This document shows, one piece after another, positions 15,656-24,389 of a stretch of 64,000 bases of DNA. A model generated the notes under the pieces. That model saw nothing but the letters and a program-made list of their open reading frames with translations, did not search any database and had not been told where the DNA came from. Position 1 is the stretch's first letter. The number at the start of each line of letters is the position of its first letter. Position numbers and translations under genes: made by a program. Source of the DNA: Parafrigoribacterium_A sp035571875 (GTDB taxonomy: Bacteria > Actinomycetota > Actinomycetes > Actinomycetales > Microbacteriaceae); contig DATNBR010000079.1 in assembly GCA_035571875.1 (NCBI GenBank), positions 57,521-121,520 of the forward strand. The letters run 5' to 3'.

Positions 15656-17860
15656 ATGCCCATGAGACTTGTGACCTTCCTCCTTGCCCTGGCCTTAGGT
15701 CTCGGTGCCCTCGGTGTCAGCGACTCCGCGGCCCAGGCGAAGAATGCGAAAGCGGCGAGCGCCGGCGTGAGCCTCACGATCGCCCCTGGGAACTCGGGTC
15801 TCGTGCGTCCGGGCGAAGATCTCCTCCTGAGCGGCACGCTCAGCAATGGCAGCTCCGCCGACCTGCCCGCCGGAACTGCATCGGTCTACCTCGACCGTTC
15901 CGTGATGGCCTCCCGGGACGCACTCAGCGATTGGCTCGACAAGACCGCGGATGCCACCAGCCCGCACGCGACGACGCAGGTGTTCCAGGCACCCAGCCCT
16001 GCAGTGCCCGCCGGCGAGACTCGAACCATCTACCTCACGGTCCCCGCGGCGTCCCTCGGCCTCGACCCCGACCCGGCGGCCTGGGGAGCCCGTGCCGTCG
16101 GCGTTCGGGTGGCCACCGGCTCCTCCCAGTTGGTCGCGGCCAACAGCAGCATCGTCTGGTTTCCCGGCGGCAGCTTCGCGCCCACGAGACTCTCGCTCAT
16201 CGCTCCCGTCGCGGCTCCGCCCAGCACGACCGGACTGATCTCCTCGGACGACCTCACGACGTTTACCTCGCCGACGGGGGTGCTCACGCGCGAGCTCGAC
16301 CAGGCGGTCGACCGCCGCATCGCCCTCGCGATCGACCCGATGGTCATCGCCTCGATCCGGATCCTCGGCACCTCGGCCCCGGCATCCGCCAGGGACTGGC
16401 TGCAGCGCCTCGAGGACGTGACCAACGACACCTTCGCGCTGAGCTACGCGGACTCCGACCTGGCCGTCATGAGTCAGAGCAGCCGCGCGACGATTCTCAC
16501 TCCCACCGACTTCGCGATCGATCCGAAACTGTTTCCCGCTCCCCAGCCGACGCCCACCGGCACGCCGAGCAGTACGAGCACACCCAACCCCGGAGCCACC
16601 GCGCAGCCCACCGCACCGGTACTTCCCACGTCGAAGACCATTCTCGATTGGCAGTACAGCGTGCCAAGCATCGCCTGGCCGCTTGATGACACCGTCGCTC
16701 CCAAGGATCTCGACGTCTTCGCGAAGAACGGCCTGAAGACCACGATCCTCGCATCGGGCAACGTCGACTATGCGCACGACTCGCGTTTCCCGAATGCGGC
16801 GGCGACGGTGGGCGGGCATCCGGTGCTCGTGGCCGACGCCACGCTCTCGACGCTGTTCCGCAGGGCGGTGCTTGCCTCCACCACGGTGGGGTGGCAGGGA
16901 GCGATGGCGGAACTGTCGGCATCGGTCGCGGTCGTCACCCAACAGAACCCGAGCGAGGCGCGCTCGCTGCTGGCAACCCTGGGGCGCAACTACCCCACGA
17001 ACTCCTACCGGCTCGCCGACACGGTCGCCGCGCTCAGCGCGCTTCCCTGGGTCGCCGGTGCCACCCTCTCCGACGCCCTCGCGGCCACGCCGACGACCGC
17101 GAGCATCGTCGCCGCGCCCGAAAAGCCCGAGCGCGTCGCCCAGGCCGACGCGCTCTTCGCCGCGGAGCAGGCCGTGGATGTCTTCTCCGCCGTTCTCAAG
17201 CAGCCGACGTTGCTCACCGGCAAGCACCGGCTCGACCTCCTCGCGACCCTGTCGAGCGCGTGGGTGGGCAACGCGGCGGGCTGGAAGAACGCGTACGACA
17301 GCTATACACAGCGTTCAACGCAGATCACCAACTCGGTGACGATCGTGGAGAGCAGCTCCATCATCCAGCCCTCAGACAAGATCAGCCTGCCCGTGACGGT
17401 GCGTAACGACCTCGCCTTTCCGGTCGAGGTGGTCATCTCGGTGCGGTCGCCCAGCGGAATCCTGCACGTCGTGCAGAACCAGGTGCCCCTGACGATCGAG
17501 GCGAACTCTCAGGCCGGGGCGCGCATCGCGGTGCAGTCGGTGGCGAACGGCGACGTGCAGCTTCGGGTGTCGCTCAGCAGTGCCTCGGGTACGCCCATCT
17601 CCACGCCGTCCTTCGTCGACGTCAACGTGCAGGCGCAGTGGGAGACCGCGATCACCGTCGGCATCGGCGCACTCCTGCTCGGCATCTTCGGCTTCGGCAT
17701 CTGGCGCAACATCGCCAAGCGCCGCAGGGCGAAGCGCGCCGGAACCGATGGCGAGAGCGGCGACGAGGGAACCGAAGACGCCGTTGACGTGACAGCGGCT
17801 GACCCTGTCGACCACGACTCAGATTCGGCGGACGTGCAGCCAGAGACCGGCCGTGACTGA
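15656..17860 (+). CDS. DUF6049-family secreted/membrane-anchored protein (Rv3909-like)
   Basis: About 734 residues. The N-terminus is a signal peptide (MPMRLVTFLLALALGLGALGVSDSAAQA). The large extracytoplasmic region has a Pro/Thr-rich linker (PTPTGTPSSTSTPNPG) near the middle, and the protein ends with a membrane anchor (ITVGIGALLLGIFGFGIW) and a cytoplasmic tail of basic then acidic residues. Position immediately before murJ and topology match Rv3909-type proteins. A role in peptidoglycan export is suggested by context only. The start is ATG 15656 or 15662, since both put the signal peptide at the N-terminus. It overlaps murJ by 8 bases. The NUDIX hydrolase gene found between cca and this gene in mycobacteria is missing here. 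Confidence 0.8.
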   Translation: MPMRLVTFLLALALGLGALGVSDSAAQAKNAKAASAGVSLTIAPGNSGLVRPGEDLLLSGTLSNGSSADLPAGTASVYLDRSVMASRDALSDWLDKTADATSPHATTQVFQAPSPAVPAGETRTIYLTVPAASLGLDPDPAAWGARAVGVRVATGSSQLVAANSSIVWFPGGSFAPTRLSLIAPVAAPPSTTGLISSDDLTTFTSPTGVLTRELDQAVDRRIALAIDPMVIASIRILGTSAPASARDWLQRLEDVTNDTFALSYADSDLAVMSQSSRATILTPTDFAIDPKLFPAPQPTPTGTPSSTSTPNPGATAQPTAPVLPTSKTILDWQYSVPSIAWPLDDTVAPKDLDVFAKNGLKTTILASGNVDYAHDSRFPNAAATVGGHPVLVADATLSTLFRRAVLASTTVGWQGAMAELSASVAVVTQQNPSEARSLLATLGRNYPTNSYRLADTVAALSALPWVAGATLSDALAATPTTASIVAAPEKPERVAQADALFAAEQAVDVFSAVLKQPTLLTGKHRLDLLATLSSAWVGNAAGWKNAYDSYTQRSTQITNSVTIVESSSIIQPSDKISLPVTVRNDLAFPVEVVISVRSPSGILHVVQNQVPLTIEANSQAGARIAVQSVANGDVQLRVSLSSASGTPISTPSFVDVNVQAQWETAITVGIGALLLGIFGFGIWRNIAKRRRAKRAGTDGESGDEGTEDAVDVTAADPVDHDSDSADVQPETGRD

Positions 17861-19511
17861 GCCGCAGGCCGCGCCGGCGGCACCGGGACTCGGTCGAGCG
17901 AGCGCCATCCTGGCCTCGGGCACCGTCGTCTCCCGCATCCTCGGCTTCGTCAAGGTCGTTGTGCTCGCGGCGGCGATCGGCCAGGTCGCGAGCGTCAGTG
18001 CCGACAGCTTCGCCATCGCCAATCAGCTGCCGAACAACATCTACGCGCTCGTCGCGGGCGGCGTTCTGAGCGCGGTGCTCGTGCCCCAGATCGTGCGCGC
18101 CGGCTTGCACGACGATGGCGGCGAGCGCTTCATCAATCGCGTCGTCACGCTCGGCATGGTGATCTTCGCCGCGGTGACTCTGCTCGCCACCCTGCTCGCT
18201 CCCGCACTCGTCGTCCTCTACGCCCACTCCTCCTCCAACGGTCGCGGATTCACGCCCGACGCGCTCGCTCTTGCGACGACCTTCGCCTACTGGTGCCTGC
18301 CGCAGATCTTCTTCTACGCGCTCTACAGCCTGCTGAGCGAAGTGCTCAATGCGCGCAACATCTTCGGGCCGTTCACCTGGGCGCCGGTTCTCAACAACAT
18401 CGTCGCAATCGCCGGTCTCGTGATCTTCATGGTGCTGTTCGGCGACGCCTCAGCCAATAATTCGCTACTGCACTGGGACGCCGGGCGCATCGTGCTCCTC
18501 GCGGGCACCGCAACCCTCGGCGTGGCCGCGCAGGCCCTCGTGCTGTTCTTCTTCTGGCGTCGGGCCGGCCTACGCTATCGCCCCGATTTCCACTGGCGGG
18601 GCGTCGGTCTGTCGGCCACCGGCAAGGCGGCCGGCTGGCTGTTCGCCATGGTGCTGATCACCCAGATCGCTGGCATCTTTCAGAGCAATGTCGCGTCGAT
18701 CGCCACCGGCCACGGCGCTTCCAACTCCGCGCTCGCGAACACCTGGCTGCTGTTCATGCTGCCGCACGGAGTGATCGCCGTCTCCATCGCGACCGCATAC
18801 TTCACCCGGATGAGCGGCCACGCCAGCAGGGGAGACCTCGGCTCGCTGCGCAAAGACCTTTCGGCCTCGCTGCGGGCGATCGGGCTCGGAATGGTCTTCG
18901 CTGCCGCAGTGCTCGCCGTGGTCGCCTATCCGTTCGCCCGCGTGTTCGAGGAGGAGTTCGCCAACGTCGCAGCGATGGGCGACGTCTTGCTCGCCTTCGT
19001 GCCCGGCCTGATCCTGTTCAGCATGCTGTTCGTCATCCAGCGGGTGTTCTACGCCCTCGGCGACACCCGCACGCCGTTCCTCATGCAGTGTGTGCAGTCC
19101 GGGCTCTTCATCGTCGGCGCGCTGCTCTGTTCGCTGCTCCCTACCGAGTGGATCGCCGTGGGCATCGCCGCCGTCACCTCGATCGCGGGCAGCGCACAGA
19201 CCATCGTCGCGATCATCCTCGTGCGTCGGCGGATCGGTGGGATGGATGGCCGGCTCGTGCTGCAGCGCCACGTGCAGTACCTGGTGTTCGCGCTCGTCGC
19301 CGCCGCGATCGGATTCCTCGTGCTCGTGCTCCTCGGCGGACTTTCCTCAGACGGCTTCGCACAGGCCGACCGGCTGTCTGCCATCCTCTCGATCGTCGTC
19401 ATCGGCGCGGTCATGGGTGCCGTGTATTTCGGTCTGCTTCTGCTTCTGCGCAATCCGGAACTGGCTTCCGTGGCGAATACAGTGCGGGCTCGTGTGAGCC
19501 GCACACGGTAG
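17853..19511 (+). CDS. murJ: Lipid II flippase MurJ (MviN family)
   Basis: 552 residues from GTG 17853. The first helix region GRASAILASGTVVSRILGFVKVVVLAAAIG is the classic MviN N-terminus, and about 14 hydrophobic segments follow, including TFAYWCLPQIFFYALYSLLSEVLNARN and FVIQRVFYALGDTRTPF (both conserved in MurJ). It moves lipid II across the membrane for cell-wall synthesis. It ends soon after the last membrane segment, so it lacks the pseudokinase and extracellular domains fused to MviN in Mycobacterium tuberculosis. Start overlaps the DUF6049 gene. Confidence 0.94.
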   Translation: MTEPQAAPAAPGLGRASAILASGTVVSRILGFVKVVVLAAAIGQVASVSADSFAIANQLPNNIYALVAGGVLSAVLVPQIVRAGLHDDGGERFINRVVTLGMVIFAAVTLLATLLAPALVVLYAHSSSNGRGFTPDALALATTFAYWCLPQIFFYALYSLLSEVLNARNIFGPFTWAPVLNNIVAIAGLVIFMVLFGDASANNSLLHWDAGRIVLLAGTATLGVAAQALVLFFFWRRAGLRYRPDFHWRGVGLSATGKAAGWLFAMVLITQIAGIFQSNVASIATGHGASNSALANTWLLFMLPHGVIAVSIATAYFTRMSGHASRGDLGSLRKDLSASLRAIGLGMVFAAAVLAVVAYPFARVFEEEFANVAAMGDVLLAFVPGLILFSMLFVIQRVFYALGDTRTPFLMQCVQSGLFIVGALLCSLLPTEWIAVGIAAVTSIAGSAQTIVAIILVRRRIGGMDGRLVLQRHVQYLVFALVAAAIGFLVLVLLGGLSSDGFAQADRLSAILSIVVIGAVMGAVYFGLLLLLRNPELASVANTVRARVSRTR

Positions 19512-19627
19512 TCTCACCGCACCGCAGCACCCCTGCGCGACGTGGAATATCGTGCGAATAGGATGTGTTGTATCGGTCAGCGAGCGACTCCAGCGTGAGC
19601 TCCGTTCCATCTGAGGAAGGTTTTCCG

Positions 19628-20605
19628 TTGCGCCAGACGATCATCATCGGTTCGGGCCCCGCAGGCTATACGGCCGCGATCTATGCGGCTCGAGCCAAGC
19701 TCCAGCCACTGCTCATCGCGAGTTCGGTTGAGGCCGGCGGCGACCTGATGACCACCACCGAGGTCGAGAACTACCCGGGCTTCCCGGAGGGAATCCAGGG
19801 CCCGGATCTCATGCTCAAACTCCAGCAGCAGGCCGAGCGCTTCGGCACCGAGGTCGTTCTGGATGACGTCACCTCTGTCGACCTCACCGGCCAAATCAAG
19901 AAGGTCACACTCGGTAACGGCGATACGCACGAGGCGCTGACCGTGATCTTCGCGACCGGATCCGCGTATCGCAGGCTCGGCCTCGAAGACGAGGACCGCC
20001 TGAGCGGCCACGGCGTCTCCTGGTGTGCCACCTGTGACGGCTTCTTCTTCCGCGAAAAGGTCATCGCCGTGGTCGGCGGTGGCGACTCCGCGATGGAGGA
20101 GGCGAACTTCCTGACGAAGTTCGCCGACAAGGTCTACATCGTGCACCGCAGCGCGTCGCTGAGAGCCTCGAAGACCATGCTCGAGCGCGCCCAGCAGAAC
20201 CCCAAGATCGAGTTCCTGCTGAACAAGACCGTCGAGCACATCTACGGCGATGAACTCGTCACGGGCGTCGGCCTGCGAGACACGGTCGACGGCTCCGAGA
20301 CCACTCTCGACATCAGCGGCCTCTTCATCGCCATCGGCGCCGACCCGCGCACGCACCTGGTGCACGGCCAGCTCGACATCACCTCACACGGCACCATCGC
20401 TGTCGACGGTCGCAGCTCGCGCACAAACCTGCCAGGCGTGTTTGCGGCCGGCGACGTGATCGACCCGAGCTATCGCCAGGCGGTCACGGCAGCGGCATCC
20501 GGAACCGTCGCGGCCCTCGATGCCGAGCACTACCTCGATTCGCTCCCCAAGGAACTGCTCGCGCGCGCGACCGCGGCTGCACAGCCTGAAACCGTCTCGG
20601 TCTAG
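19628..20605 (+). CDS. trxB: Thioredoxin reductase
   Basis: 325 residues if started at TTG 19628, preceded by GAGGAAGG at 8 bases; this puts RQTIIIGSGPAGYTAAIYAARA at the N-terminus as in other TrxB proteins. FAD-binding GSGPAGYTAA, the redox-active CATC (C133, C136), NADPH-binding VVGGGDSAMEEANFL and the C-terminal FAAGDVIDPSYRQAVTAAASG are all present. It reduces thioredoxin with NADPH and is placed directly before trxA. A GTG at 19595 and ATG at 19565 are possible but lack a ribosome binding site. Confidence 0.96.
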   Translation: MRQTIIIGSGPAGYTAAIYAARAKLQPLLIASSVEAGGDLMTTTEVENYPGFPEGIQGPDLMLKLQQQAERFGTEVVLDDVTSVDLTGQIKKVTLGNGDTHEALTVIFATGSAYRRLGLEDEDRLSGHGVSWCATCDGFFFREKVIAVVGGGDSAMEEANFLTKFADKVYIVHRSASLRASKTMLERAQQNPKIEFLLNKTVEHIYGDELVTGVGLRDTVDGSETTLDISGLFIAIGADPRTHLVHGQLDITSHGTIAVDGRSSRTNLPGVFAAGDVIDPSYRQAVTAAASGTVAALDAEHYLDSLPKELLARATAAAQPETVSV

Positions 20606-20649
20606 CGGCCAGCGCCGTCACCGATTCAATAATCGAAAGAGAGAAAGAC

Positions 20650-20976
20650 ATGTCGAACGCCCTTGATGTAACCGACGCCACCTTCGAGGCAGAGGTTCTG
20701 AACTCAGACAAGACGATCCTTGTCGACTTCTGGGCCGAATGGTGCGGTCCGTGTCGCGCCGTCGGGCCGATCCTCGACCAGATCGGCAGCGAGAACGCCG
20801 ACAAGATCACCGTCGTGAAGCTCAACGTCGATGACAACCCGCAGACCGCGGCAAAGTACCAGATCACCTCCATCCCGATGATGAAGGTCTTCAAGGGTGG
20901 CGAGGTCGCCAAGAGCATTCTCGGCGCCAAGCCGAAGCCGGCCCTCGAGTCGGACCTGGCCGAGTTCCTGGCGTAG
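20650..20976 (+). CDS. trxA: Thioredoxin
   Basis: 108 residues with the active site WCGPCR (C32, C35) in VDFWAEWCGPCRAVGPILDQI, the cis-Pro loop TSIPMMKVFKGGEV, and normal thioredoxin length. It is the electron acceptor of the adjacent trxB product. A strong terminator follows 24 bases after the stop. Confidence 0.98.
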   Translation: MSNALDVTDATFEAEVLNSDKTILVDFWAEWCGPCRAVGPILDQIGSENADKITVVKLNVDDNPQTAAKYQITSIPMMKVFKGGEVAKSILGAKPKPALESDLAEFLA

Positions 20977-20999
20977 ACAGCCGATCGTTTCACTGGCAC

Positions 21000-21036
21000 G
21001 AAAAGCCCTTCCGCCGTCACGGTGGAGGGGCTTTTC
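21000..21036 (+). terminator. Rho-independent terminator after trxA
   Basis: The arms GAAAAGCCCTTCC and GGAGGGGCTTTTC form a stem with one mismatched pair and a loop GCCGTCACGGT that can itself partly pair. A-run and T-run at the base make it usable in either direction; the T-run reads CTTTTCCC on the plus strand. Confidence 0.85.
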
Positions 21037-21089
21037 CCATATTCCCCCTATTCTTGAACCTCCACCACCATCGCCACTCTGGACACGCA

Positions 21090-22415
21090 ATGACATCCCA
21101 CGGCACCGCGCAGGGACCGCACGGCACCAACCTCGATCCCTGGTACAACCACTACGCTGAGCGCTCCGCCGGCCTCAGCGCCTCCGAAGTTCGCGCCCTC
21201 TTCGCCGTCGCCTCTCGTCCCGAGGTGGTCTCGCTCGCCGGCGGCATGCCGTTCGTGTCAGCCATCCCCGAGGATCTCCTGACCGGCTCGATCGACCGGG
21301 TGATGCGCGACCAGCGCGCACAGGCCCTGCAGTACGGCTCCGGTCAGGGCTCGCCGGCTCTACGCGAGCACATCCTGCAGATCATGGCGCTCGAGGGCAT
21401 CAGGGCCAGCGTGGATGACGTCGTCGTCACGACCGGTTCCCAGCACGCGCTCGAGCTCATGGCGAAACTGTTCCTCGACCCGGGCGACGTCGTGCTGGCG
21501 GAAGCGCCGAGCTACCTCACCGCGATCGTCGTGTTCAAGTCGTTCCAGGCTGAGGTGAGTCACGTCGCGATGGACGAGCACGGGCTCATCCCCGAGGCCC
21601 TCCGCGAGCGCATCGCGAACCTCAGGGCCGAGGGCAAGCGCCTCAAGTTCCTCTACACGGTACCCACCTTCAGCAACCCCGCCGGCGTCACGCTCAGTTG
21701 GGAGCGCAGGCTCGAGATCCTCGAGATCGCGCGCGCCAACGACATCCTGGTGCTCGAAGACAACCCTTATGGCTTGCTTTACTTCGATTCACAGCCTCCG
21801 CACGCGATGCGGTCGGTCGAGGAGGAGGGCGTCGTCTACCTCGGCACCTTCTCGAAGACGCTCGCGCCCGGCTTCAGAACCGGATGGGCTCTCGCCCCGC
21901 ACGCGATCAGAGAGAAACTCATTCTTGCCAACGAGGCGGCGGTGCTCTCCCCGAGTTCGTTCAGCCAGATCATCATCGCGGAGTACCTTGCCAGCGCCGA
22001 TTGGAAGGGTCAGATCAACACCTTCCGCGGTATCTACCGGGAGCGCCGCGATGCGATGCTCTCGGCGCTCTCGGAACACCTGCCCCAGCTCAGCTGGACC
22101 GTGCCGAACGGCGGTTTCTACGTCTGGCTGACCCTGCCCGACCACCTCGACTCCAAGGCAATGCTCCCGCGCGCCGTCAAGGAACTCGTGGCATACACCC
22201 CGGGCACGGCCTTCTATGCGGATGGCGGTGGCCGCAACAAGATCCGGCTCGCGTTCTGCTACCCGACCCCCGATTTCATCCGGGAGGGCATCCGGCGCCT
22301 CACCACCGTCATCAATGGCGAACTCGACCTACTGAACACCTTCGAGCAGACCTCGCCGCTGCAGATCGTTCCTGCCGAACGCCGCTACAGCAGCCCGCCA
22401 CCCAACCTGGGCTAG
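21090..22415 (+). CDS. PLP-dependent aminotransferase (ARO8/LysN-like, MocR-type catalytic domain)
   Basis: 441 residues from ATG 21090. ISLAGG-type start (EVVSLAGGMPFVSAIPEDLL), QYGSGQGSPALREHI, FLYTVPTFSNPAGVTLSWERR, LVLEDNPYGLLYF and the Schiff-base lysine motif LGTFSKTLAPGFRTGW identify a fold-type-I 2-aminoadipate/aromatic-type transaminase. There is no GntR winged-helix domain at the N-terminus, so it is an enzyme and not a MocR regulator. The exact amino acid is unknown. It precedes the ligase gene by 6 bases, so the two are likely co-transcribed. Confidence 0.88.
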   Translation: MTSHGTAQGPHGTNLDPWYNHYAERSAGLSASEVRALFAVASRPEVVSLAGGMPFVSAIPEDLLTGSIDRVMRDQRAQALQYGSGQGSPALREHILQIMALEGIRASVDDVVVTTGSQHALELMAKLFLDPGDVVLAEAPSYLTAIVVFKSFQAEVSHVAMDEHGLIPEALRERIANLRAEGKRLKFLYTVPTFSNPAGVTLSWERRLEILEIARANDILVLEDNPYGLLYFDSQPPHAMRSVEEEGVVYLGTFSKTLAPGFRTGWALAPHAIREKLILANEAAVLSPSSFSQIIIAEYLASADWKGQINTFRGIYRERRDAMLSALSEHLPQLSWTVPNGGFYVWLTLPDHLDSKAMLPRAVKELVAYTPGTAFYADGGGRNKIRLAFCYPTPDFIREGIRRLTTVINGELDLLNTFEQTSPLQIVPAERRYSSPPPNLG

Positions 22416-22421
22416 GAAATC

Positions 22422-23384
22422 ATGACGAACAGCTCCCTGACCCGCGTTCTCGTTCTCGCCGGCGGCATCTCGCACGAGCGAGATGTCTCCCTACGCTCCG
22501 GCAGGCGGGTAGCCGACGGACTCATCGAACAGGGCGTCGAGGTCACGCTCAGAGACCCGGATGCTTCGCTCCTCACTCACCTCGTCGAGAACCGCCCCGA
22601 TGTCGTGTGGCCCGCCCTTCACGGCGCAAGCGGCGAGGACGGCGCCCTCCGTGGCATCCTCGACTTCCTCGACATCCCGTACGTTGGATCGCGGGCAGAT
22701 GCCTCGCGGCTCGCCTGGGACAAACCGACCGCGAAGGCCCTCGTCGCGAGGGTCGGCGTGTCGACACCTCGATCGATCGCTCTGCCACGCGACGCATTCC
22801 GCGAGCTTGGCGCGCACAGCATCCTGGAGAGCATTTCGGAAGAGCTGCCCACGCCGCTTGTCGTGAAGCCCGCCCGCGGCGGCTCCGCGCAGGGCGTCTC
22901 CCTCGTGCACGACCGCAGTGAGCTTCCTCGCGCCATGGTCGACGCGTACACCTACTGCGATGTCGCACTCATCGAGCAGATGATCTCCGGCACCGAAATC
23001 GCCATTGGCATCATCGACACGGGGGATGGGCCCTCTGCCCTGCCCGCGGTCGAAATCGAGCCGCTGTCGGGCGTCTACAGCTTCGAGGCGCGGTACAACG
23101 CGGGTGAGACTCGCTTCTACACGCCGGCGCGCCTGAGCGAGGAGGTCTCGGCACGCGCCGCCGCAGCGGCCCTCCGGGCGCACGAGGCGCTTGGGCTGCG
23201 TCACGTCTCCAGGGTCGACCTCATCGTCGACGCGGCGGGTACTCCGTGGTTCCTCGAGGCGAACGTATTGCCGGGCCTCACCGAGACCTCGCTACTTCCA
23301 CAGGCGCTCGAGGCGGCCGGCCACGATCTCGGCTGGGTCTATCTCGCGCTTGCCGAGGCCGCAGTGACCGAACGCCGCTCGTAG
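22422..23384 (+). CDS. D-alanine--D-alanine ligase-like ATP-grasp protein
   Basis: 320 residues. LVLAGGISHERDVSLRSGRRVADGL resembles the Ddl N-terminus (GGxSxEhxVSLxSG); VWPALHGASGEDGALRGILDFLDIPYVGS is the second Ddl signature; LVVKPARGGSAQGVSLV and SRVDLIVDAAGTPWFLEANVLPGLTETSLLPQALEAAG complete the ATP-grasp core with metal ligands (D...E.N). It would join two D-alanines for peptidoglycan. Actinobacteria usually have another ddl near leuD/gpsA, so this may be a paralogue; the adjacent aminotransferase could hint at a related dipeptide, which is speculation. Confidence 0.85.
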   Translation: MTNSSLTRVLVLAGGISHERDVSLRSGRRVADGLIEQGVEVTLRDPDASLLTHLVENRPDVVWPALHGASGEDGALRGILDFLDIPYVGSRADASRLAWDKPTAKALVARVGVSTPRSIALPRDAFRELGAHSILESISEELPTPLVVKPARGGSAQGVSLVHDRSELPRAMVDAYTYCDVALIEQMISGTEIAIGIIDTGDGPSALPAVEIEPLSGVYSFEARYNAGETRFYTPARLSEEVSARAAAAALRAHEALGLRHVSRVDLIVDAAGTPWFLEANVLPGLTETSLLPQALEAAGHDLGWVYLALAEAAVTERRS

Positions 23385-23438
23385 CAGGTGTCTACGCGCT
23401 CATCCGTCGTTACTTTACCGCCACACGGCGGCGACTGA

Positions 23439-24389
23439 TCAGCCGAATCCGGGCTCGTTCAGTTCGGTGAGGATGCGGTTGAGGTCGGCCACGGTCGCAA
23501 AATCGATGACGATGCTGCCCTTGCTCGATCCGAGGCTCACCTTGACGCGGGTGCTCAGGCGGTCGCCGAGACGCTCCGCGATCTCGTCGAGCTGACCCTG
23601 GCGCTTCCCCGCGCTCGGCTTCGGCGACCGGGCGGGCTTGGAACCGAGCAGTCCCGCGGCGGCCTCGGCGGCTCTCACCGAGAGATCCTCGTTGACGATC
23701 TTGTCGGAGAGTCGCTCCATGGCGCCGACATCGCCAGTGGACAGGATGGCCCTCGCGTGTCCGGCGCTCAAGACCCCGGCGGCGACGCGGTTCTGCACGG
23801 TCTCGGGCAGGCGCAGCAGGCGCAGGGTGTTGGTGATCTGCGGCCGCGAACGCCCGATCCTCGAGGCGAGCTCGTCCTGGGTGATGCCGAAGTCGGCCAG
23901 CAGCTGCTGGTACGCGGACGCCTCTTCCAGCGGGTTGAGGTTCGCGCGGTGAAGGTTCTCGAGCAGAGCATCCCGCAGCATCGCGTCGTCGGCGGTGTTC
24001 TTGATCACCGCCGGGATCGTTTCGAGTCCGAGTTGCTTGCTCGCACGCAAGCGTCGCTCGCCCATCACCAGTTCGTACTGCGGTTGGCCCGCGGCGGCGC
24101 CCGCGATGGGGCGCACCACGATGGGCTGGAGAACACCTATCTCACGAATCGAGTGAACGAGCTCGTCGAGATCCTCCTTGACGAACTCCTTGCGCGGTTG
24201 GGCGGCGTTCGGCACGATGTCTGCCGGCGAGAGGTTTGCCAGCCGCGCTCCCGGCACCGACACCAGGGGGTCTGCTCCCGATTGCGGTGCGGGAAAGAAG
24301 ACGTCAACCGGGCGCTCTGGCGAGCCCTCGTCCGTGGGGATGAGCGCGCCGATGCCGCGACCGAGTCCGGTTCTCTTGGGTGCTGCCAT
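23439..24389 (-). CDS. parB: Chromosome partitioning protein ParB (CTPase, parS-binding)
   Basis: 316 residues: N-terminus KRTGLGRGIGALIPTD, then LSPADIVPNAAQPRKEF, the CTP-binding boxes PIVVRP and GERRLRASKQLG, a helix-turn-helix around YQQLLADFGITQDELASRIGRSRPQITNTLRLLRLP, and a C-terminal dimerisation region ending LNEPGFG. It loads at parS and spreads to organise the origin. Start ATG shares one base with the ParA stop (TGATG), so the genes are coupled. Two parS sites lie 1.5-2.3 kb away. Confidence 0.96.
   Translation of the reverse strand: MAAPKRTGLGRGIGALIPTDEGSPERPVDVFFPAPQSGADPLVSVPGARLANLSPADIVPNAAQPRKEFVKEDLDELVHSIREIGVLQPIVVRPIAGAAAGQPQYELVMGERRLRASKQLGLETIPAVIKNTADDAMLRDALLENLHRANLNPLEEASAYQQLLADFGITQDELASRIGRSRPQITNTLRLLRLPETVQNRVAAGVLSAGHARAILSTGDVGAMERLSDKIVNEDLSVRAAEAAAGLLGSKPARSPKPSAGKRQGQLDEIAERLGDRLSTRVKVSLGSSKGSIVIDFATVADLNRILTELNEPGFG

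Noticed and set aside
15695..17227. 510-codon minus-strand open frame opposite the DUF6049 gene
   Set aside because: Arg/Gly-rich shadow of a clearly better frame with signal peptide and membrane anchor.
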